This document shows, in pieces, positions 35,085 through 44,114 of a stretch of 64,000 nt of DNA (within the stretch, counting starts at the first letter, position 1; each line of letters opens with the position of its first letter). The notes beneath the pieces were generated by a model. The model had not been told where the DNA came from, ran no database searches, and was given only the letters and a program-made list of their open reading frames with translations. Made by a program: the position numbers and the translations under genes. The stretch comes from Gammaproteobacteria bacterium UBA7310 (GTDB taxonomy: Bacteria > Pseudomonadota > Gammaproteobacteria > Pseudomonadales > Ketobacteraceae). Location of the stretch: assembly GCA_002471665.1 (NCBI GenBank), contig DKQK01000028.1:1-64000 (forward strand), read 5' to 3'.

Positions 35085-36305
35085 ATGACAAAAAGCGATA
35101 CGCTAACACGAAGTCTTACGGAAGTTGACGCTAACTTTCAAGCCCGCCCAGGAATTCTCGCAGGGCAATTAGCAACTGATGTGGAGTTTCCAGTTTTTGC
35201 AGAACATTCTAAAGGATCATACGTTTTCGACATCGAGGGTAATCGATACCTAGATTTCATTTTAGGTTTCGGATCCGTAATTCTGGGCCACTCAAACGAA
35301 AGTGTCGATAACGCTGTAATTAGAGCTATTCGTAGGGGTATTAATCCAACCTTACATACGACTGATCAAATCCAGCTCACAAAGCTCCTGTGTTCCTCTA
35401 TACCAAACGCTGATATGGTAGCTATTTTACGTACTGGTTCAGATGCAACCACTGCTGCTGTTCGAATCGCCCGCGCACATACAGGACGCCAACATATCAT
35501 ACGGTGGGGATACAATGGTTGGCACGATTGGTGTGCGCCGAGAGAAACAGGAATCCCACAAGCTACTCGTAAACTCACATCAACATTCGAATATGGGAAT
35601 CTCTCATCACTCGAAGCAGTTTTTCTAGAACATCGTCATGAAATCGCAGCTGTAATTATGATGCCTTTGGAAGTTGATGTACCCAGCGCATCATACTTAG
35701 CCGATATCGCCTCACTTACACGAAAGAATGGAGCGCTATTGATTTTTGATGAAATCAGGACTGGCTTTAGACTCGCGCTAGGAGGAGCCCAAGAATTCTT
35801 CGGTGTGCAAGCAGATCTGGCAACTTTCAGTAAAGCGATGGCAAACGGGTATTGCATTTCATGCGTAACAGGTCCAAAGCACATAATGCAATGCATCGAA
35901 AACATATCCATGTCTTCATTATTTTTCCGATCACGCGACGGTATAGCTGCATCCATTGCTACAATAGAAAGCCTACGTGATGGTAATTCACTTACTAAAA
36001 TCTGGTCCCTCGGCAATAAATTCATGACAGGTTTGTCAGCCGCAGCACAAGCTACAGGAGTGCCAGCTAGAGCCGCTGGGTTACCTCCGATGCCATACAT
36101 TGAGTTCGATCTCAAAGATAACTCAGCGGCCAAGCAAGTGTTTGCCGATGCAATGATTCGCCGAGGTATACTAATTCATCCAAACCACCACTGGTTCATT
36201 TGTGAAGAAATGGGCGGTAATGACATAGATATTGCTGTACAAAATGCTAAATTGGCCTTTGAAGATGTGAAACATTTTCTTAGTAAAAACGCTTCAGAAT
36301 CATAG
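35085..36305 (+). CDS. Class III PLP aminotransferase (glutamate-semialdehyde aminomutase-like)
   Basis: The 406-residue fold-type I enzyme has GNRYLDFILGFGSVILGHS, the phosphate-binding RTGSDATTAAVRIAR, the PLP-nitrogen Asp222 in LLIFDEIRTGFR, and the Schiff-base Lys250 in TFSKAMANG. It is closest in style to HemL-like members, some of which act as aminotransferases in natural-product clusters. It could introduce the amine that the amidinotransferase then converts. Streptomycin pathways use a different (DegT-type) aminotransferase, so this step would be non-orthologous. No typical ribosome site is obvious before ATG 35085. Confidence 0.85.
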   Translation: MTKSDTLTRSLTEVDANFQARPGILAGQLATDVEFPVFAEHSKGSYVFDIEGNRYLDFILGFGSVILGHSNESVDNAVIRAIRRGINPTLHTTDQIQLTKLLCSSIPNADMVAILRTGSDATTAAVRIARAHTGRQHIIRWGYNGWHDWCAPRETGIPQATRKLTSTFEYGNLSSLEAVFLEHRHEIAAVIMMPLEVDVPSASYLADIASLTRKNGALLIFDEIRTGFRLALGGAQEFFGVQADLATFSKAMANGYCISCVTGPKHIMQCIENISMSSLFFRSRDGIAASIATIESLRDGNSLTKIWSLGNKFMTGLSAAAQATGVPARAAGLPPMPYIEFDLKDNSAAKQVFADAMIRRGILIHPNHHWFICEEMGGNDIDIAVQNAKLAFEDVKHFLSKNASES

Positions 36306-36619
36306 CAGCGAGGGTCATTGCCAATATATCACGATATTTTGCTCTCCAGCCCCATTTCTGATCATCCTTATGAGTTCCATCTAGATTTGACGCTTTTCCA
36401 GTTTGTCTAGGTATTTCAGGCACAGTAACCGCGCAAATACCAGAGCATATGTGATGAATTCTCAAATCAAATCAGGTTATTTGCCTTTTGGGCGATGTCT
36501 TAGAGACAAGTCAACTGAGGTTTTAACATGAGTTTTCTTCTGATTGCTAGATCCAGCCGATCATGACCGCATCCCCGGCCACGTTTTTACATCAAACTAT
36601 AAATTTATAGCTAACTCGG
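36306..36619. other. Convergent intergenic region in the cluster
   Basis: This is non-coding DNA between the ends of the rightward and leftward transcription units. A 61-codon frame on the minus strand (36280-36465) runs through part of it and looks faintly like the end of a transposase, but I cannot confirm that. No strong terminator hairpin was identified. Confidence 0.35.
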
Positions 36620-37396
36620 TTACCCACATCTAAAGGCTTCCTCGAGAATTCTTGATGCCTCCTTGGAAAGAGCAACACTAGACTGAAACGAACCGCTAGG
36701 AAAAGCAGTTACGGAAGTACGCCTATCTTTTAACACCTCTATATCCGAGCGCAGCAAAGTGTCAACGCGTTGATTGCTTGAATTGATGCGCGCAGCCTCA
36801 AACGCTGAACCATTAGAGGAAGACTTATTTGGAACATTGATGTTTAAGAGTATTGGTTCAGGTTGGCTTATCATCCATTTGAGTGCCAGCAAAGCTATTT
36901 TACTTGCAAAGTTGAAACGGAGTGGCCCTGGAAGATTTTCATCTACAGAGTACACATCATCTAGACTTATAGCTAGTGAAGAGAGCCCATTCCAAAATGC
37001 TATTAGTGCCGCACAGAAAGTTCCCGAATGCAATAAATTTTCTCCAACATTTGGGCCGTAATTAACGCCCGCAACGAAACAGACTGGGTCTTCAATTCTT
37101 TTTTGAAAAGCTAAAGCACATGATACCCTAGCAACCCCGGCTGGCGATAAATCATAAACTGTCACATCAATCGACTTTGACGCAAAACTAATTTTCTTTT
37201 TAGACTCAATAGCCACCTCGTCCACTACAAAACGCTCAACTGCTAATGCAGTCCCATAACTCGTCCAGGGTTTCTTCGGCGCATGAGCGCTAATAATGTA
37301 CCTAGTCTTAGATAACTCTCTCAACAACTCATTGTACCCAACTGCCTCAACCCCGTCATCGGTCATGGCGATAATCATTGGAGATCGCGCATTCAT
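36620..37396 (-). CDS. SurE-like phosphatase/nucleotidase
   Basis: This is a 258-residue SurE-family protein. The metal site reads MTDDG (family NDDG, with Asn changed to Thr), the Ser site lies in KKPWTSYGTA, and the Asn region reads AGVNYGPNVGENLLHSGTF with LAISLDD after it. SurE enzymes remove phosphate from nucleotides and other small phosphomonoesters. Here it is the last gene of an eight-gene operon and its ATG overlaps the kinase stop (ATGA). Possible roles are dephosphorylating inositol phosphate or a phosphorylated product (as StrK does, though StrK is unrelated). This is inference. Confidence 0.8.
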   Translation of the reverse strand: MNARSPMIIAMTDDGVEAVGYNELLRELSKTRYIISAHAPKKPWTSYGTALAVERFVVDEVAIESKKKISFASKSIDVTVYDLSPAGVARVSCALAFQKRIEDPVCFVAGVNYGPNVGENLLHSGTFCAALIAFWNGLSSLAISLDDVYSVDENLPGPLRFNFASKIALLALKWMISQPEPILLNINVPNKSSSNGSAFEAARINSSNQRVDTLLRSDIEVLKDRRTSVTAFPSGSFQSSVALSKEASRILEEAFRCG

Positions 37397-38295
37397 ATTC
37401 CTACACACCTATCGATCGCTTGCGTAATGAAAGCATCGAGATTATTTATCTCCGATAAAGTTAGTTCGGGTTTCATATCAGGTAATCCACCGATAGCTGC
37501 AAGCAAATCCCAGACAGGGTGCACATTATCGCAACCGTAAGAAACAGTGAAAAGCTCCATAGCCTGCTGCCCCCAAGAGTGGCAAAGATTCCAACGGCAA
37601 TGACCAACATCAGCCCCTGGATCACCATAACAAGCGGTAATCCAATCAATCACAGCAACAGGACTTTGATTATTCCAGAGTAAATTTTCCATCCTATAAT
37701 CTCTATGAAGTAAACAAACAGAAGCTTGCTCTTCCAATGGGTAGCATTGCCTTGCAATTCTCGCTGCAGTTATCCACGCATCTTTACACAGAGACCACTT
37801 TGGAGGAACCATTGAAAGAGCATTTGGCCAGTGATGAGGTCGATAAGGGGGAAGACATAAAACGGCCTCATCGATCAACCTTGCGTTGTGAATCAATTTT
37901 AACCAATCAGCTAATCCCATGATTTCTTTTTCACCAGGTTTTCGGCCGGATAACCACGGACGTCCTGGTAGCATCTCAGTTAGAACAGCAGGTGATTTAA
38001 ACCAACGGCCCTCAGCATCAATTGAAATTAATTTTGGCGTAGAAAATGGGAGGCTCTCTACCAAATCTAAAGCTTTCGCTTCCCGCAAAACCAAGTTAGG
38101 TTCACGTCGCAGCCAATCTGCCGATAGGACCCTACGAATAACAAAATTATGTTCTCTGGTGCCTGTGCTTGTATATACACCGATCACTTCTGAACCAACG
38201 GAACGAGACAAAATCTCAATTTCGCAGGTGTCTACACTGATACCTATGTATGATAACCAAGATACGACTTGAGTCTTTAACACAGCCTTAGACAC
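37393..38295 (-). CDS. APH-family small-molecule kinase
   Basis: The 300-residue protein has the aminoglycoside-phosphotransferase (choline-kinase-like) core. The catalytic loop LLHRDYRMENLLW contains Asp199 and Asn204, the metal Asp217 lies in VIDW, and ACYGDPGADVGH follows. An N-lobe REAKALDLV helix with Lys/Glu is visible. It could be a biosynthetic kinase for an aminocyclitol (streptomycin pathways phosphorylate the inosamine before amidino transfer) or a resistance kinase. The start is GTG 38295, sharing one base with the previous stop. It is translationally coupled to the SurE-like gene. Confidence 0.85.
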   Translation of the reverse strand: MSKAVLKTQVVSWLSYIGISVDTCEIEILSRSVGSEVIGVYTSTGTREHNFVIRRVLSADWLRREPNLVLREAKALDLVESLPFSTPKLISIDAEGRWFKSPAVLTEMLPGRPWLSGRKPGEKEIMGLADWLKLIHNARLIDEAVLCLPPYRPHHWPNALSMVPPKWSLCKDAWITAARIARQCYPLEEQASVCLLHRDYRMENLLWNNQSPVAVIDWITACYGDPGADVGHCRWNLCHSWGQQAMELFTVSYGCDNVHPVWDLLAAIGGLPDMKPELTLSEINNLDAFITQAIDRCVGI

Positions 38296-40286
38296 TAATC
38301 CGCTGATGGGCCTGTAATTTCAATAAACCTTTTCTCCCAGAGCATCCAAAGCTCTTCAAGAAGAGTGTCATGATCTAGTTCAGTATCAAGTGAAACAAAC
38401 AGTTCCTCAATAACGGGCCTACCCACGGTAGATTTTAAAATATATGCAAGGGAGGGACTAATACTCTCACAAAGTTCACCTCGGGAGATCTTGAAGGGTA
38501 CTTTATCAGAACATCCTTTCTTTTCAGAAATTATTACGCCAGCGTTAAGACCGACAAGCCGAAAGCTTTTCAAATATTCTCGTGGACACCGGACTTTCGT
38601 AACTAAAAATGGGCCGAGAACAAGAAGATCTAAATCTGTAGTAATGAAGCTACGAACCGCATCAACAGGAGAATCAACTATTGGTTCGTAACTGTTATTA
38701 AACGAAGTGTTTAGGAGTACCCCAACTTTGGTTTCCAATCGAAATTGGTCAATTAGCCGCCAATAGTCAGGACTTTCGTCCTTCGCGACCACTTGAACCC
38801 GAGCTGTGCCATCTATATGCACCACAGCCCCAATTTTTGATTGCCACTCAGGTCTTACGGGTACGATGAAATTCATCTGGCCAAGATTACACTTCGCGGT
38901 GGGCAAATCAAAAACCTCAGCCGCTTCCTCTTCTAGGACTGAGGGTGCAAAAGGCCGAAAATTTTCACGTTTCTTAACTATTTCATTGACAATATGCCGA
39001 TTTTCCACGTTTCTCGGATCGGCTAGGATGCTTCGAGCCCCTAATGCTCTTGGTCCAAATTCTGACCGATTACGCGCCCAACCCACGATTTTTCCATCGG
39101 CAAGGGCTTCTGCGATTGTCCGGTGTATATTTTTAGGCCTATACCAAAAGAGAAATCCAGACCAAGGGGCTAGCGCCGCCTCCTCTTCTTCACACTCACC
39201 ATTCGTAGAGATACCTCTCCCCAAAAGTGAGTTGAACAATGAGCTACGTTTAGGTTTAGAATCACAAGATTCAATTGCAGCACCGATTGATGTTCCAGCA
39301 TCACCAGAAACTGGATAAACATATACAGAGTCAAACAGCCCACTACGAGCAACAACCCCGTTCATCGCACAATTTTGAGCGACTCCACCTGATATACAAA
39401 GGTTTCGGATTCCAGTAGATAACTGATAGTGTTTGAGCAATTCAAGCATGAAAGATTCTAATAATCGTTGGGCTGCTGCAGCAAAATCTCTGTGGGCTTG
39501 GTCAAATGTAAATTCTGCCCCTGGAACTAGGAGCGCACGAGATGAAATCTCCTTAAGCTTGCAGGAATCGAACCCCCAAAGGCCATTACCCAACGCAACT
39601 TTCACCGAGCTAAATAATTCTTCATATCGATAAGGGTCGCCATAAGGGGCAAGCCCCATAACTTTGTACTCGTCGAAATTTCCAAACCCTAGTAGATTTG
39701 TCACCTCTCGATAGAAATATCCAGGCGACAACTCGACCGGAAGAGTATCAATAAGTGTCTGTTTATTGCCGTGCACCTCAAATATAGTAACAGCTTCATT
39801 CTCTCCATTCCCATCAACTACAACCGACAATGCATTCTCAAAGCACGAAATACTCAGCGCAGAACGACTATGAGCATTATGGTGACGAACAAATCTAATT
39901 TTGCTTGGGTCACAAGAAAACTCCAAAGCTGATCCTATGTTACTTGCCAGAATCTCTCTAATCCCTGGAGGCCGCGCTACCCCGGTTTCGGAACAAACGC
40001 GACTCAAATCACGATTACAAAACTCCTCATCAAAAAAGAAAGAAAAAGCTTCTATCTCATTAGGTACAATCTGTGCGGCCTTAACGCAAGCCCTCAGGGA
40101 GCTTGAAGGGAAAAAGTTTGTGTGCTTCAAACGCGTTAAGCGCTCTTCTTCAATCGCAGCACGAACAACTCCATCCACAACTATTGCTGAAGCAGAATCG
40201 TGAAAAAAAAGGGGGTGCAACCCTTCGACAACAGGCTTCCCTCCAAGAACATTTGGCCCGCCAGCAATACCAACTATAGCACTCAC
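38295..40286 (-). CDS. NodU/CmcH-family carbamoyltransferase (2), long form
   Basis: This 663-residue member is about 100 residues longer than its two cluster mates, with the extra length mostly at the C-terminus (after GPFLVTKV). Motifs are intact: FFHDSASAIVVDG, RHHNAHSRSALSI (metal), VVDGNGENEA, SGGVAQNCAMNG, EFGPRALGARSI and HIDGTARVQV. The tail may be a small acceptor- or partner-binding domain. The start is GTG 40286, overlapping the dioxygenase stop by 4 bp. The three carbamoyltransferases are clearly diverged from each other, so they probably act on different hydroxyls or substrates rather than being recent copies. Confidence 0.9.
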   Translation of the reverse strand: MSAIVGIAGGPNVLGGKPVVEGLHPLFFHDSASAIVVDGVVRAAIEEERLTRLKHTNFFPSSSLRACVKAAQIVPNEIEAFSFFFDEEFCNRDLSRVCSETGVARPPGIREILASNIGSALEFSCDPSKIRFVRHHNAHSRSALSISCFENALSVVVDGNGENEAVTIFEVHGNKQTLIDTLPVELSPGYFYREVTNLLGFGNFDEYKVMGLAPYGDPYRYEELFSSVKVALGNGLWGFDSCKLKEISSRALLVPGAEFTFDQAHRDFAAAAQRLLESFMLELLKHYQLSTGIRNLCISGGVAQNCAMNGVVARSGLFDSVYVYPVSGDAGTSIGAAIESCDSKPKRSSLFNSLLGRGISTNGECEEEEAALAPWSGFLFWYRPKNIHRTIAEALADGKIVGWARNRSEFGPRALGARSILADPRNVENRHIVNEIVKKRENFRPFAPSVLEEEAAEVFDLPTAKCNLGQMNFIVPVRPEWQSKIGAVVHIDGTARVQVVAKDESPDYWRLIDQFRLETKVGVLLNTSFNNSYEPIVDSPVDAVRSFITTDLDLLVLGPFLVTKVRCPREYLKSFRLVGLNAGVIISEKKGCSDKVPFKISRGELCESISPSLAYILKSTVGRPVIEELFVSLDTELDHDTLLEELWMLWEKRFIEITGPSAD

Positions 40287-41170
40287 TTTCTATAACTTCT
40301 CCACTTTGGCGGCCTAGGATCAGCTGGACCAATTCTAACTCGTCCGTCCATCCAGGATACAGGCAAACCATTTACCGAACCAAGGCCCTTCCAGATATCC
40401 ATACCAAGTAATGTTTTTTGGCGCGTGGAGAGCTCACCTATTATTGAATTTGACAATGAACGTGAGAAATTCTCCTGTTGCCGTATATAGGGGCGACAGA
40501 AATACGCAAACAAAGCTCTTCGTTTGCATGTCTTTGTTCTATTATTTCCAGTGCCGTGCCAAAGTCGACCATCCATACATACCAACGATCCAGCGGGGGC
40601 AATCACTGTTGTAGTTTCACAATTCGAGATATCCGAACCGATACCTTCAAGATGTGAATTCTGAATGATTTGCGTCGCTCCGTTTTCATTAGTGAAGTCG
40701 TCCAGCAGAAAAATCACATTGACAACTTCAGCCCGCATCCACGGCTCAGGCAAATAACCTTGATCTGCGTGTAGTTGTTGGGCACTATTTCCCGGCAAAG
40801 CCACATTGGCTGTTATACTAGATAACAAAAAATCTAAACCCAGCACCATTTCCACCATTTGATTTGCTACCGGATGCTCAATAAGATCAAGGAAAATGGG
40901 ATCCTTAGCAATCAAGTTGAAAACACGCTGATTTCCGTGAGAAAACCATGCCTCTTTATTCACTCGCTCCCAATTTGTTAATTCATCAATGTGTGATCTA
41001 AGCTCATTGAGGTCGTCTGATCTAATTACACCAGAACATACAGCTATGCCATCTTTATCCAGATTAGCTTTACATAAATCGCGCCACTGTGCGTTGGAAT
41101 ATGGCACTATGTCTAAGTGTGTAACTGCCTGATTCTGACTCATCCCCCCCCCAAGCGAAACCCAACTCAC
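40283..41170 (-). CDS. Phytanoyl-CoA dioxygenase-like Fe(II)/2OG oxygenase
   Basis: The PhyH-family protein has 295 residues from GTG 41170. The iron triad is readable: His134 and Asp136 in QQLHADQGYL, and His205 in GRLWHGTG. An Arg about 12 residues later (KRRALFAYF) would bind 2-oxoglutarate. It likely hydroxylates or otherwise oxidises the small-molecule product. Two starts are possible: GTG 41170, which overlaps the glycosyltransferase stop (GTGA), or ATG 41143 just after a run of nine G. With GTG the run encodes three Gly. Confidence 0.82.
   Translation of the reverse strand: MSWVSLGGGMSQNQAVTHLDIVPYSNAQWRDLCKANLDKDGIAVCSGVIRSDDLNELRSHIDELTNWERVNKEAWFSHGNQRVFNLIAKDPIFLDLIEHPVANQMVEMVLGLDFLLSSITANVALPGNSAQQLHADQGYLPEPWMRAEVVNVIFLLDDFTNENGATQIIQNSHLEGIGSDISNCETTTVIAPAGSLVCMDGRLWHGTGNNRTKTCKRRALFAYFCRPYIRQQENFSRSLSNSIIGELSTRQKTLLGMDIWKGLGSVNGLPVSWMDGRVRIGPADPRPPKWRSYRK
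41144..41152 (-). repeat. Nine-G homopolymer at the start of the dioxygenase gene
   Basis: Nine consecutive C on the plus strand (G in the mRNA) lie between the two candidate starts of the dioxygenase gene. If GTG 41170 is used, a slip in this run shifts the frame; if ATG 41143 is used, the run sits in the ribosome-binding position. A second nine-G run lies at 45652-45660. Confidence 0.8.
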
Positions 41171-42399
41171 ACATCAAACGATAAATTATTGAACCATAAT
41201 TGACTCAAAAGACTCGCCGCTTCATCCCAACTAGGAAGATGCAAATTCAGAGTAGTGCGCGCATACCTAGCTCGTTCAGATGCCCGTGGAGAATTGAGGG
41301 CCGCTATTGCAGCTTCAGCAAAAGAATTCACCTCATTATCGACGATGGACAAATAAGGTACAACTTCTTTGGGGAACCCTCTTAACGCCAGCGAAGTAGT
41401 AACTACAGGCATCCCTGCGGCAATCACCTCAACTAGCTTCATTTTCTGCCCACCACCGAAACGAAGAGGAAACAAAAAGACACTGGTATTCATCATCAAT
41501 TCATCTAGGTGCTTAAACGGTCCATGAACAATAACCCGACTTGCATCTGAAGCAACTTTTACAAATTTATCCGACATTCCAACCCCTGCGAAAACCAACT
41601 GCGAATGAGGTGAAATTTCCGAAACTACTGGCCAAATATCTTGCAAAAGATGCCACGCGGCATCTTCGCTGGGAGGCCACCTATAATTACCTATGTATAG
41701 AAAAGTACAATTTGCATTAGTGTCACGTTTAATTGGACGATTATTCAAATCTAGATGATCCATACCTCCGGGTATACATTCGACGTTATTGAGCTTGCCT
41801 ACAACAGTAATGATTTCTCTATCCTCATCGGTAACTGCAACACATTGGTCTACCCTATTCCAAACACGAACCTCCCATTCTTGAGTAAGCTGAGAACTTC
41901 CCATCGGATAATAACCGTATTTCTCCCCAGCGGCCTCAAGTTCATATTCAATATTTTCTTCAGTCAATACAACAGGTGGGCAACTGGTTTCTGGAAGGTA
42001 GTGAACCAAAAAATAGCCTTCAACGTGAACTAGATCAGGATCAAACTTAGCTAGAAGCATCGAAACAACATCTTTTCCTGCCGGGGCAAAGTGTGCACGA
42101 ACACGGTTAGGAGTGTGAGCTGGTGCAAGCTGATTGATTGTTTTAATAAAAGTTACAGATACAAGAAATTCCAATGCAGGATTGACAAAATTACTGGCTT
42201 GATCGATATCTGGCACAAAAGCCACCAGATGAATATCGAAATATTCCTTCAACCGTAGAAGCAATTGATATTCCCTCAATTGCCCTCCACTAGTCGGAGG
42301 TATAGGCAAATTATTCGTGACATACAGAACCGATGGTTTATCACCATTAGAACCTTCAAAAGCTCCAGAAGAGAATGTCCGGTACTCCTCCAAAGCCAC
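41167..42399 (-). CDS. GT-B glycosyltransferase, family 4-like
   Basis: This 410-residue enzyme has a group-1 GT-B layout. The N-domain begins SVLYVTNNLPIPPTSGGQLR. The C-domain has CTFLYIGNYRWPPSED, QLVFAGVGMS, and the donor-site acidic motif near FGGGQKMKLVEVIAAGMPVV. It transfers a nucleotide-activated sugar to an acceptor in the cytoplasm; in this setting a cyclitol is the likely acceptor. No NDP-sugar biosynthesis genes are linked, so the donor must come from core metabolism. GTG 42399 shares a base with the previous stop. Confidence 0.85.
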   Translation of the reverse strand: MALEEYRTFSSGAFEGSNGDKPSVLYVTNNLPIPPTSGGQLREYQLLLRLKEYFDIHLVAFVPDIDQASNFVNPALEFLVSVTFIKTINQLAPAHTPNRVRAHFAPAGKDVVSMLLAKFDPDLVHVEGYFLVHYLPETSCPPVVLTEENIEYELEAAGEKYGYYPMGSSQLTQEWEVRVWNRVDQCVAVTDEDREIITVVGKLNNVECIPGGMDHLDLNNRPIKRDTNANCTFLYIGNYRWPPSEDAAWHLLQDIWPVVSEISPHSQLVFAGVGMSDKFVKVASDASRVIVHGPFKHLDELMMNTSVFLFPLRFGGGQKMKLVEVIAAGMPVVTTSLALRGFPKEVVPYLSIVDNEVNSFAEAAIAALNSPRASERARYARTTLNLHLPSWDEAASLLSQLWFNNLSFDV

Positions 42400-44108
42400 T
42401 ATCCGAAACTCCCAACGAGAAATTCTCCGACAGCCAAAAGATTAACAGCGCCCCTCTTCAAAAGGGAAAGAGAGTCTCGAGCTCGATAGCAGATTGGCTC
42501 TCCTCGTGTATTTAAAGATGAATTCACAAGAACTGGTACACCAGCTATCTCTTCGAATCTTTTCAGAAGACTGTAATAAAGCTCATTATCTTCTTTCGAG
42601 ACAACCTGAGGGCGCGCTGATCCATCGATATGAGTTACAGCAGGGATTAATTTAACCACATCTGCACGAACATTCGATGAAACAATCATAAAAGGATTAG
42701 GCACTCCGTCAAAAAATGAATCGAAAGAGTCAATTGGAACACTCGGCGCCAGAGGCCTCCATACCTCTCGTTCTTTACACTTATTCATCGCAACAACTGT
42801 TTTCCTTGTTCGAGGATCGCCAAGGAGACTTCTAGCCCCGAGAGCCCTGGGCCCGACTTCTGCTCGACCTTGATGCCAAGCTACAATCTCCCCCGCGCTT
42901 ATTGCCTTTGCGACTTCATTGACAAGAGATTTCTCATCAAGTTTGCGATACGGCATACCACTAAGCTCAACCTCTTTGAAAATTTCATCTGAAGTTTCCG
43001 AAAGCCCCCAATAGGCATGCTGCATGGTCATGTGGTGAAAAGAATCTCCATAAAGATCTTTACTCAACTGAAGGGCCGCGCCTAACGCAACGCCCATATC
43101 CGTGGATGCTGGCTGAATAAAAAGCCTTTCAGCGATTCCTGAATTAGCTAGTTTGCCATTTGCAGAACAGTTAAGAGCCACTCCACCAGATAATACAATA
43201 TTGCGACAACCGGCTTCACTTGCTGCAGTTTCGGCGAGAGACAGCACTATTCTCTCTAGCACATCCTGCACTGAAGCAGCAAAATCACGGTACGCCATGG
43301 GCTCACCCTTTATTGATCCTTCAAATGGAAACACTACATTTTCAAAAAAAGTTGACAGCCGCGAACACCGCCCAACCACTCTAGATCGGCCAAATCCAGT
43401 TTCCGATCCGGATATTCGCCAAATTCGATCATCCTCGGCGGATGGCGGAGCTAAGGGAAGATCGTAAATCGGTCTTCCGTATGCCGCCAACCCCATGAGT
43501 TTTCCCGCTTCCTGGTGGTTAAAACCTGCAAATGAGGTTGCGGTTTCGTAAAAATATCCAAGAGAATGATCAACATCGTAAGTTTTACTTACATGGATCC
43601 CACAGTTCCCACAATTGGCTATAGTCGTTGACTCTTGCTCACCCATCGCATCCATAACAATTGCAACAGCAGACTCAAACCCACTTGGATAGAACGCGCT
43701 AGCAGCATGACTTAAATGATGAGGGATGGATATCACCTTGGGTTTGTGGCAATCACCAAACAATTGAGAAGGAAACAAGTGATTTGCACTCGAATATGAA
43801 TTAACTTCAGCGCACCGATTTGGATCGTCACCCAGCCAATTTATCAATCCTTGATGGTCTGAACCAAGAGCTACCGCATCCAAATCATTTAGGCCGATAC
43901 CAGCAAAGTTTAAGCATGCTTCCAGAGACTCTGCTGGGGACTCATCTATCGCATGCTTGTTACGTGAAAGCCTCTCCTGCTCAACCCAAACAACCAGATT
44001 CCCCTCATGGGTAAGTGCACATGCCGCGTCATGGCTGCCATGATTGATACCTGCAACCCAACCACTTTTTGCTTTTAATCCTGCGCTTGATAGTTGATGG
44101 ATAAACAT
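42399..44108 (-). CDS. NodU/CmcH-family carbamoyltransferase (3)
   Basis: This 569-residue protein has AGINHGSHDAACALT, PHHLSHAASAFYPSGFES (metal site), VMDAMGEQES, SGGVALNCSANGKL, GRAEVGPRALGARSL and HIDGSARPQV. Full-length and intact, it is most like carbamoyltransferase 1 in size and motifs. It lies 6 bp after the inositol phosphate synthase gene, which suggests early action on a cyclitol hydroxyl; that is inference. Confidence 0.9.
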   Translation of the reverse strand: MFIHQLSSAGLKAKSGWVAGINHGSHDAACALTHEGNLVVWVEQERLSRNKHAIDESPAESLEACLNFAGIGLNDLDAVALGSDHQGLINWLGDDPNRCAEVNSYSSANHLFPSQLFGDCHKPKVISIPHHLSHAASAFYPSGFESAVAIVMDAMGEQESTTIANCGNCGIHVSKTYDVDHSLGYFYETATSFAGFNHQEAGKLMGLAAYGRPIYDLPLAPPSAEDDRIWRISGSETGFGRSRVVGRCSRLSTFFENVVFPFEGSIKGEPMAYRDFAASVQDVLERIVLSLAETAASEAGCRNIVLSGGVALNCSANGKLANSGIAERLFIQPASTDMGVALGAALQLSKDLYGDSFHHMTMQHAYWGLSETSDEIFKEVELSGMPYRKLDEKSLVNEVAKAISAGEIVAWHQGRAEVGPRALGARSLLGDPRTRKTVVAMNKCKEREVWRPLAPSVPIDSFDSFFDGVPNPFMIVSSNVRADVVKLIPAVTHIDGSARPQVVSKEDNELYYSLLKRFEEIAGVPVLVNSSLNTRGEPICYRARDSLSLLKRGAVNLLAVGEFLVGSFG

Positions 44109-44114
44109 TCTGCA

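Noticed and set aside
36280..36465. Possible transposase end on the minus strand at the end of the aminotransferase gene
   Set aside because: The 61-residue translation has a basic helix and an aromatic end but no motif I can match to a transposase family, and no inverted repeats were found around it.
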